A DNA stretch of 7,444 bases, from contig CATPBV010000341.1 of assembly GCA_955652345.1 (NCBI GenBank), forward strand, positions 1 through 7,444, given 5' to 3'. Under the pieces are notes generated by a model that was not told where the DNA came from, did no database searches, and saw nothing but the letters and a program-made list of their open reading frames with translations. The stretch's first letter is position 1; each line of letters starts with the position of its first letter. Made by a program: the position numbers and the translations under genes. The stretch comes from an uncultured Solirubrobacteraceae bacterium. GTDB lineage: Bacteria; Actinomycetota; Thermoleophilia; Solirubrobacterales; Solirubrobacteraceae. This document shows, piece after piece, positions 1-5,488 of this stretch.

Positions 1-2
1 CC

Positions 3-137
3 AGTGGCGGTGGCGGATCGCCCCCCACTGGCGGTGGCGGATCGCCCCCCACCGGCGGTGGCGGATCGCCCCCCACTGGCGGTGGCGGATCGCCCCCCAG
101 TGGCGGTGGCGGATCGCCCCCCACTGGCGGCGGCGGG
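3..137. repeat. 24-bp tandem repeat (minisatellite), five full units plus a partial sixth
   Basis: Units begin at 3, 27, 51, 75 and 99, with a decaying sixth at 123. The units are identical except in their first or last codon-equivalent position (AGT, ACT, ACC, ACT, AGT, ACT). The array probably continues leftwards out of the window. Because 24 is a multiple of three, copy-number change by slipped replication would lengthen or shorten the encoded protein without a frameshift. The near-identity of the units points to recent expansion or homogenisation. Confidence 0.9.
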
Positions 138-158
138 CACTCCGGAGGCGGCGGCTAG
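3..158 (+). CDS. C-terminal tail (GGGGSPPT repeats) of a protein entering from the left edge
   Basis: The frame starting at base 3 is open from the left edge to a TAG at 156-158. It encodes five copies of the octapeptide GGGGSPPT (the last residue is T or S), followed by GGGGHSGGGG and the stop. No start codon lies in the window, so only the last 51 residues are seen. Gly/Ser/Pro-rich tails of this kind are flexible and low-complexity, and are common at the ends of secreted or surface proteins in high-GC bacteria. The function of the body of the protein cannot be told from here. The frame was chosen because the only variable codon of each repeat unit (AGT, ACT or ACC) changes conservatively between Ser and Thr, and because the tail ends naturally in a Gly cluster. 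A rival plus frame (AVADRPP repeats, stop at 238-240) is also open and cannot be fully excluded. The gene converges on the pseudo-AAA+ gene, leaving 66 bp between the stops. Confidence 0.5.
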   Translation, partial: SGGGGSPPTGGGGSPPTGGGGSPPTGGGGSPPSGGGGSPPTGGGGHSGGGG

Positions 159-179
159 CGAGCCGGCTGCGGCCGCACG

Positions 180-239
180 CCGCGGCCGTACGAGGTACCC
201 GACGCAGGGCCGCGGCCAGACGAGCTACCCGACGCGGTA
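180..239. repeat. 30-bp imperfect tandem duplication spanning the stop codon of the pseudo-AAA+ gene
   Basis: Bases 180-209 and 210-239 match at 24 of 30 positions; both begin CCGCGGCC and share TACCCGACGC. Read on the minus strand in the frame of the neighbouring gene, the right-hand copy gives YRVG-stop-LVWPR and the left-hand copy gives PCVGYLVRPR. The TAG stop of the gene therefore corresponds to a TAC tyrosine codon in the other copy. The duplication is ten codons long and in frame. Confidence 0.8.
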
Positions 240-2141
240 GCCGAGCGCACTCAACTGTTGCAGCGCCGAGCTGATCGCGGCTTGCGAGCTCGCCACCGAC
301 GCGCGCGCAGCCGCGAACGCGCTGGCGTCGTGTCGTTGAGCCGCCTGGGCGAGCGCGCCATAGGCAGCTGCGCTTGCGCCGAGCGCGGCCGCAAGCTGCG
401 AGTTGACCGACTTCGCCAACCCCGCGTTCAGCCTGCTCACGGCAAGCGCGGCCGCCGCGTCGGCCGCGGCGAGCTGGGTCGCGGCCGTCGCCTGGAGCGA
501 AGCAGTACGCGCGTTCGCGAGCTGTGACCCGAGCTGGGCGCGGGTCGCATTCAGCTTGCTGATCACGCTGTCCAGCGCCGTGGCGTAGCTGACGCTGGAG
601 GCGGTCCCGAGGATGCTTCCGGAGGCCAGACTGACCGTGCTGAGGACACGCTCGCACCCGCCTGTGGCTCCCGTGTCGCCGGGCGGCGCCGCGCACACCC
701 CCACAAGCGTCCCGATCGTCGTGGGCGTGGCGTAGACCGATTCGGCGACGCCGCTGGAGAGCCTCACGAGGTCTGGATACCGGTAGAAGCTGAGCGCTCC
801 GAGCCTCGTGATCTGCGCCGGCGGGACCGAGTGCAGGGACGCAAGCACGGACGGCGGTAGGAGCGCGGGATCACCTGGGGGGAGGGTGCCGAGCGTCAGG
901 ACAGCCTTTGGATCGCTACGGGGGGAGACGGCGACGGCGTTCGCGAGCCCCAGCCCTGGGCTCGGCGGGTGCACCCGGCGCCAACCAGCGGGGAGGGAGG
1001 CTTGGATCGGCCCTGCCGCTACCCGCGATGGCCCGACGGGCTGCGACGCATTTCCGAGCCTCGCCGTCCCGAATCCGATCGCGAAAGCGATCACGATCGC
1101 TCCCATCGAAAGCAGTCCGTACCCGGCGCGCCCGATCGGAATCGCGCGCACGCGCTCGGCTGCGCGCGGGCGGGCGGCCGGTGTCGGAGCAGCGGCGGGT
1201 GGCGCACCATCCCCAATGGCAACGGGCGCCGGCGGTGCGCCGTTCCGGGTGGCGCCGTCCACCCTGGCACGCTCCGAGCCGGCGCGCGTTTCGCGGGCGC
1301 GTTCAAGCAGGGCGCGAACAGCCGCGCGGGTGCCCTCGCTTGCGAGCCGTCCGCGGTACTCCGCCTGCACGGCCTCCGCGACGTGCAGGAGCGAGACGGG
1401 AATGTCCTGCTCGGATGCGGCGGTGACCGCAGCAGAGCAGCAGCTGGCGATCGCGGCCCCAGGAAGCTGGAACGAGTCCGCGAGCTCCTCGACGTCCACT
1501 TGCCTCAGCCGGGCATCCTGGGGGAGAAGCTGATGCCAGATGCGCTCCCGCGCCGCGCGGTCGGGAAACGGAAACTCGACCACGGACGAGAACTGCTTCT
1601 GGAAGGCCGTATCGATCCTCCCCTTGAGGGTTGACGCGAAGATCACGAGTCCCGTGTGCCGCTCCGCTCGCTCGAACAGGTACGGCGCGGTGAGAGTCCC
1701 GGGGCGCACCTGGTGCGCGCTCGGAAGTGGTCGGTCACCGAGGATTTCGTCGGCGTGCTCCAAGTACAGGATCGCGTTTTCGGCTTTGGCAGTCGCGAAC
1801 AGTCGCCCAACCATCTGCTCGAGGCCGGGGCGGTCCTTGGCGCGTAGAGCAGTCGTATCGACCTCCAGGATCGGCATCCGCAGCTGACTGCCGATGATTC
1901 GCGCCGCCATCGTCTTCCCGGTTCCTACAGGTCCGGCGAACAGAACGAGCGGCCCGGGAGCGCTCCCGCTCGATCCGCCGTTGTCGCGGCGTCCCGCGAG
2001 CAGCCCGGAGGCGATCGCACGCAGCGAATCGCGCTGAGCGTCGGGCAGCACCAGCTCCGACCAGCCGTAAGCAGGCGCGATCTTCCGCCACGGATCGCCC
2101 GCCGTTGTAGGCCATCCTCCGCCTGAGGACCGCATCTCCAT
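225..2141 (-). CDS. Membrane-anchored degenerate AAA+ ATPase-like protein with exported alanine-rich domain
   Basis: The product is 638 residues. Residues ~25-260 are an AAA+ module most like the ATPases with the signature LVLP...GPxGTGKTMAA...FDEAD...EFPFPD, which includes those of contractile-injection-type clusters. Walker A is intact (GPVGTGKT, 70-77). Other functional elements are altered: the pore loop KYIG is KDRP (102-105), the Walker B DE is E128-H129, sensor-1 Asn is T171, the Arg-finger pair is K182-Q183, and the sensor-2 Arg is A232. ATP binding is possible but hydrolysis is doubtful. Residues ~262-335 are an Ala/Pro/Arg-rich linker and 341-360 one transmembrane helix with Arg on its N side, so the AAA+ part is cytosolic. 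The exported part has a folded region (~375-505, with a possible C483-C496 disulfide) and an Ala-rich, mostly helical end (~515-632). The open frame extends upstream to 2636, but that would run antisense through the start of the secreted hydrolase; ATG 2141 begins just before the conserved region and has a matching promoter. Family membership is firm; the function is unknown. Confidence 0.85.
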   Translation of the reverse strand: MEMRSSGGGWPTTAGDPWRKIAPAYGWSELVLPDAQRDSLRAIASGLLAGRRDNGGSSGSAPGPLVLFAGPVGTGKTMAARIIGSQLRMPILEVDTTALRAKDRPGLEQMVGRLFATAKAENAILYLEHADEILGDRPLPSAHQVRPGTLTAPYLFERAERHTGLVIFASTLKGRIDTAFQKQFSSVVEFPFPDRAARERIWHQLLPQDARLRQVDVEELADSFQLPGAAIASCCSAAVTAASEQDIPVSLLHVAEAVQAEYRGRLASEGTRAAVRALLERARETRAGSERARVDGATRNGAPPAPVAIGDGAPPAAAPTPAARPRAAERVRAIPIGRAGYGLLSMGAIVIAFAIGFGTARLGNASQPVGPSRVAAGPIQASLPAGWRRVHPPSPGLGLANAVAVSPRSDPKAVLTLGTLPPGDPALLPPSVLASLHSVPPAQITRLGALSFYRYPDLVRLSSGVAESVYATPTTIGTLVGVCAAPPGDTGATGGCERVLSTVSLASGSILGTASSVSYATALDSVISKLNATRAQLGSQLANARTASLQATAATQLAAADAAAALAVSRLNAGLAKSVNSQLAAALGASAAAYGALAQAAQRHDASAFAAARASVASSQAAISSALQQLSALGYRVG

Positions 2142-2147
2142 GCGTCG

Positions 2148-2176
2148 AGGATAGGACCGCGCGCGTCCGCGGACAA
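2148..2176 (-). promoter_or_regulatory. Predicted promoter of the pseudo-AAA+ gene, probably leaderless
   Basis: On the minus strand a TTGTCC hexamer (2176-2171; four of six match TTGACA) is followed after exactly 17 bp by TATCCT (2153-2148; fits the TANNNT -10 pattern). The -10 ends 6 nt before the ATG at 2141, so transcription should begin at or next to the A of the start codon. No Shine-Dalgarno sequence precedes this ATG, which agrees with a leaderless mRNA, a common arrangement in Actinomycetota. Confidence 0.5.
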
Positions 2177-2204
2177 GCGGGTAGTAACGCGAGGGCCTCC
2201 ACGG

Positions 2205-2210
2205 TAGCCT
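2205..2210 (+). promoter_or_regulatory. Weak -10 candidate for the secreted hydrolase gene
   Basis: TAGCCT fits TANNNT and lies 31 bp before the ATG at 2242, which would give a short leader that still contains the ribosome binding site. No good -35 is seen at 16-18 bp. The element lies between two direct copies of CCACGGT (2199-2205 and 2212-2218, 13 bp apart), which could be a regulator half-site pair or chance. Confidence 0.25.
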
Positions 2211-2232
2211 GCCACGGTCGACGGGCCCTGAG

Positions 2233-2237
2233 AGGAG
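2233..2237 (+). promoter_or_regulatory. Ribosome binding site of the secreted hydrolase
   Basis: AGGAG lies 4 nt before the ATG at 2242, inside a purine run (2231-2241) that continues to the start codon. It fixes the ATG that places a signal peptide at the N-terminus. Confidence 0.75.
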
Positions 2238-2241
2238 AGGG

Positions 2242-4326
2242 ATGTCACATCGCATCTGGAACCGGATCGCTGTCTGCTGCACAACCGCCTCCACGATCGC
2301 CGTGCTGGTGACTTCCGTGGCGGGTGCGAGCGGGAGCCGCGCGGGCGGGATCTCCGCTCGCGCCGCCGCCGACTGCCAGCCGTACGGGGCGTCGCCGTGC
2401 CTGCTTCCGTTCCCGAACGACCTTTTCACGCGGCCGGACAGCAGCACTCCGACCGGGCTTCGGGTCCAGCTGCCGGCGAACGCGATGCCCGCCGACAAGC
2501 ACGGGCAGCGAATCGCGGTCGCCGAGTACGACCGCTCCGACGGATTCAGCCCCGGCAGCGACGTCGTCGTCCATGTTCGCGGACTCGACAACCCGACCGC
2601 GTTCGCGAGGACCGGCGCGGTGGGACTCGCAAACATGGCGAGAGCGTTCGTTCGAAATCAGCCGATCCTGATCATCGATGAGCGCACTGGCGCCCGCCAG
2701 CTGATCTGGTCCGAGCTCGACGCGAACGCTACGAGCCCTCAGAGCACCAACCTGCTGATCCACCCGGGGAAGAACTTCACCGAGGGCCATACCTACGTGG
2801 TCGTGCTGCGAAACCTGCGCAACGACCGGGGCCGCCTGATCGCTCCGCCAGGCTGGTTCGAGCGGCTCCGAGACGCCCGTCCGCTGCTACCGGCCGAGCG
2901 CTCGCAGCGCGCCCGCTATGCCCGCATCTTCACCGCGCTGAAGCATGCCGGGATCTCCCGGCGTGGGCTGTACGAAGCATGGGACTTCACGGTCGCCTCG
3001 CGCCAGAGCCTGAGCTCGCGGATGCTGGCGATCCGGAACGACGCCTTCGCTCAGCTCGGCGACCACAACCTCGCCGATGGAAAGGTGCAGGGACGACCCC
3101 CGGCCTACACGATCACCAGCGTCGGGTCGCTCGCGCCCGGGATCCAGGCCGTGCACGGGACATTCCAGGTTCCCTGCTATCTGATCACCTGCGGCAGCAG
3201 CACGACGACCGGCTTTCACTACGGCTCCCGCAAGCGCGATGCGCTCCCCACGCAGATCCCCGGGACCGTCGCGGCGGCTCCGTTCGAGTGCATCATCCCG
3301 AGCTCTGCGGGCAACCCCGCGCCAGCCCGGATCTCCCTGTACGGGCATGGGCTTCTCGGCGATCACACCGAGGTGGAGGCCGGCAACGTGCTGGCGATGG
3401 CCAGCGAGCACAACTTTGTCTTCTGCGCGACCGATTGGTGGGGGCTCGCGAGCGGGGACATCCCATTCGACATCGCCGCGCTTCAGAACCTGAACCACTT
3501 TCCTGCCGTGGTGGATCGTCTTCAGCAGGGCGTGCTCAACACGCTGTACCTGGGACGCCTGATGCGCAGCAGTGCCGGGTTCGCATCCAATCCGGCTTTC
3601 CGCGCAGGAGGGCACCCGCTGATCGACACCTCGAATCTCTACTACGACGGCAACAGCCAGGGCGGGATCATGGGCGGGATGACGACGGCGCTCGCGCCGG
3701 ACCTCCGCCGCGCCGTCCTCGGCGTGCCTGGGATGAACTACGGAGGCGTGCTGCTCCAGCGGAGCACCGACTTCGGGCTGTACGCGCCGTTCATATTCGG
3801 CAGCTACACGGACGCCTCGGTGCATCCGCTGATCCTGGATCTGATCCAGCAGCTGTGGGACCGGGGCGAGGCCGACGGGTACGCGCAGCACATGACCTCC
3901 GAACCACTGCCCGGCACGCCGTCGCACGAGGTCCTGCTACAGGTCGCGTATGGCGATCACCAGGTCAGCATGTACGCGGCCGCCGTCGAGGCGCGGACGA
4001 TCGGCGCGTTCGCCTACCAGCCCGCGCTGGACCTGAGCACCAACCGGGTGCGGGACCGTAACGTCCTGTTTGGGATCCCCGCGATCCCAAGCTACCCGTT
4101 CCACGGCTCGGCGATCGTGATCTGGGACAGCGGGCCGGGCAGGGTCCAGCCCCCACCGCTCGTGAACGTCCCGCCGATGAACTCGGCGACGAACAACGAC
4201 CCGCACGAGGACGTCCGCAGCAGTCCCGCGGCGCGGGTTCAGAAGTCGGACTTCCTGATGCTGAGCGGCGCCGTGGTCGATGTGTGCGGCGGCAAGCCCT
4301 GCCGGACCTCGGTCTTCATGCCCTGA
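2242..4326 (+). CDS. Secreted alpha/beta-hydrolase, lipase/esterase-like
   Basis: The 694-residue product starts with a signal peptide: basic n-region (SHRIWNR), a hydrophobic core to about residue 26, and likely cleavage after A27-A29. The mature N-terminus carries CLLPFPNDLF (53-62), which resembles the LPxPNDLL motif that opens bacterial extracellular lipases of the Pla-1/cef (VolA) type. The hydrolase core follows: oxyanion-hole motif YGHGLLGD (367-374) and nucleophile elbow GNSQG with Ser472. By analogy with that lipase group, Asp572 (in GDHQVS) and His655 (in DPHED) are the best acid and base candidates; His573 is an alternative base. Cysteine pairs C45/C53, C312/C317 and C682/C687 suit an exported, disulfide-stabilised protein. 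The substrate is unknown; an ester, lipid or polymer ester is most likely. It is divergent from the pseudo-AAA+ gene, and its 3' end overlaps the PLP enzyme gene antisense by 88 bp. The start is supported by a good ribosome binding site. Confidence 0.85.
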   Translation: MSHRIWNRIAVCCTTASTIAVLVTSVAGASGSRAGGISARAAADCQPYGASPCLLPFPNDLFTRPDSSTPTGLRVQLPANAMPADKHGQRIAVAEYDRSDGFSPGSDVVVHVRGLDNPTAFARTGAVGLANMARAFVRNQPILIIDERTGARQLIWSELDANATSPQSTNLLIHPGKNFTEGHTYVVVLRNLRNDRGRLIAPPGWFERLRDARPLLPAERSQRARYARIFTALKHAGISRRGLYEAWDFTVASRQSLSSRMLAIRNDAFAQLGDHNLADGKVQGRPPAYTITSVGSLAPGIQAVHGTFQVPCYLITCGSSTTTGFHYGSRKRDALPTQIPGTVAAAPFECIIPSSAGNPAPARISLYGHGLLGDHTEVEAGNVLAMASEHNFVFCATDWWGLASGDIPFDIAALQNLNHFPAVVDRLQQGVLNTLYLGRLMRSSAGFASNPAFRAGGHPLIDTSNLYYDGNSQGGIMGGMTTALAPDLRRAVLGVPGMNYGGVLLQRSTDFGLYAPFIFGSYTDASVHPLILDLIQQLWDRGEADGYAQHMTSEPLPGTPSHEVLLQVAYGDHQVSMYAAAVEARTIGAFAYQPALDLSTNRVRDRNVLFGIPAIPSYPFHGSAIVIWDSGPGRVQPPPLVNVPPMNSATNNDPHEDVRSSPAARVQKSDFLMLSGAVVDVCGGKPCRTSVFMP

Positions 4327-5483
4327 CTGGTCTTGACGCCCGAGCCGCACAGCGGCACGACGACGCTGCCGGCAGCAAGCTCCCGCGCTCGCTCCCATGC
4401 GGCACTGCTTGGGCGCCCGCCGTCGATCACCGAGTCGCCCCGCGCGAGCAGGGCGGCGGCCCACGTGATTGCGGCGGTCGGCTCGACCAGCAGCCCCTTC
4501 CTGGCGAGCGCCCGCTGCGTCGGCTCGATCGTCGACTCCGGAACGCTGACCACGCACCCGCCGCTGTCGGCCACCGCCGTCAGGATCTGCGCTCCGCGGA
4601 CGGGCCGCGGGATCGCAATCCCCTCGGCGAGCGTCGGCTCCGCCTGCACGGTCGCCGGCGTCGATTCGCCCCGCTCCCAAGCTAGGGCCAGAGGCGCACA
4701 GCGCTCACCCTGCACCGCGATCAGGGCCGGTCGTTGGTCGATCGCACCCGCAGCGCGCAGCTCTCGGAAGCCGCGCGCCGCCCCCAGCAGCAACGTCCCG
4801 TTGCCGACGGGCACGACGACCGCGTCGGGCACGCCGCCGATCTGCTCGACGATCTCGAACGCGAACGTCTTGGTGCCCTGTAGGAACAGCGGGTCGTAGA
4901 TGTGCGAGGCGTACATCGCCCCCGTCTCCTGCACCGCTGCAATCGCAGCTTCGGTCGTCCTCGTGCGATCGCCGTCGACCTCCTCCAGGGTCGCGCCGTA
5001 CGCGCGGATCTGTGCCTGCTTAGCGGCCGAAGTCGGTCGTGGGACGAACACCCTGCAGTCGAGGCCCGCGCGACCGGCGTACGCGGCGATCGCGCTGCCG
5101 GCGTTGCCGCTGCTGTCGGCGATCACGCGGCGCGCGCCGCGCTCGAGCGCGGACGCGACCAGCACGACCGCGCCGCGGTCCTTGAACGACAACGTCGGCG
5201 AGAGGAACTCGAGCTTCAGATGCATCCCGGGCCACTCCCGTCCCGCCGCGATCAGCGGCGTGCCGCCCTCGCCCATCGAGATCTCGGCGAGCAGTGGATC
5301 CGGCACGGGGATCCAGCGGCTGTAACGCAGCAGCCCGAGCGGCGGCGTGACGCTCGGAAGGTCCGAGAAGCCGGTGGTCGCGAGTTCGGGAAGGTCGAAG
5401 GCGCCGCCGCACACACAACACCAGGCGAGCGGGGATTGCGGAGACCCGCAGACGGTGCAGGTGCCCCGTGGCGGTTTGCTCAC
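4239..5483 (-). CDS. Threonine-synthase-like PLP-dependent enzyme with N-terminal zinc ribbon
   Basis: The 414-residue product is a fold-type II PLP enzyme. Residues 9-25 hold a short zinc-ribbon-like motif (C9xxC12 and C22xxC25, then GG), as in the N-terminus of many threonine synthases. The Schiff-base lysine is K101 in LSFKDRG. SSGNAGSA (124-131) corresponds to the STGN loop, GNGT (227-230) is the phosphate-binding loop, and VPLCGSGVKTS (376-386) is the C-terminal Ser/Gly motif that contacts the pyridine ring. DPLFLQGTKTFAFEIVEQIGG (197-217) is also typical of the family. Threonine synthase converts O-phosphohomoserine to threonine, but no hom or thrB gene lies nearby and several signature residues differ, so the substrate is open (another amino-acid lyase or synthase is possible). 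The GTG at 5483 is chosen because it lies 5 nt after the stop of the LacI-type gene, suggesting translational coupling, and directly precedes the zinc ribbon. The last 29 codons are antisense to the hydrolase gene. Confidence 0.85.
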   Translation of the reverse strand: MSKPPRGTCTVCGSPQSPLAWCCVCGGAFDLPELATTGFSDLPSVTPPLGLLRYSRWIPVPDPLLAEISMGEGGTPLIAAGREWPGMHLKLEFLSPTLSFKDRGAVVLVASALERGARRVIADSSGNAGSAIAAYAGRAGLDCRVFVPRPTSAAKQAQIRAYGATLEEVDGDRTRTTEAAIAAVQETGAMYASHIYDPLFLQGTKTFAFEIVEQIGGVPDAVVVPVGNGTLLLGAARGFRELRAAGAIDQRPALIAVQGERCAPLALAWERGESTPATVQAEPTLAEGIAIPRPVRGAQILTAVADSGGCVVSVPESTIEPTQRALARKGLLVEPTAAITWAAALLARGDSVIDGGRPSSAAWERARELAAGSVVVPLCGSGVKTSQGMKTEVRQGLPPHTSTTAPLSIRKSDF

Positions 5484-5488
5484 CGCGT

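Noticed and set aside
3..137. CRISPR-like array
   Set aside because: The repeats are directly adjacent with no spacers, and the unit is a coding octapeptide.
159..224. Intrinsic terminator between the convergent genes at the left end
   Set aside because: GGCCGCGGCC-type palindromic bits are present, but there is no clear stem-loop followed by a T run on either strand.
4..240. Plus-strand frame with AVADRPP repeats ending at 240
   Set aside because: It is a shadow of the same minisatellite in another frame. Its apparent start is an internal GTG at the window edge, and its end overlaps the pseudo-AAA+ gene. The Ser/Thr-conservative frame ending at 158 is the more natural coding reading, though not proven.
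808..1634. Long plus-strand frames opposite the pseudo-AAA+ gene
   Set aside because: Their arginine/alanine/proline-rich low-complexity translations are typical antisense shadows in GC-rich DNA. The minus strand carries recognisable AAA+ motifs throughout.
2142..2636. N-terminal extension of the pseudo-AAA+ frame up to 2636
   Set aside because: It would run antisense through the signal peptide and first motif of the secreted hydrolase. The extension shows no recognisable domain, while ATG 2141 has its own promoter just upstream.
2887..3927. 346-codon minus-strand frame opposite the hydrolase gene
   Set aside because: It has no recognisable motif, and the plus strand contains a coherent signal peptide, oxyanion motif and GNSQG elbow across the same bases.
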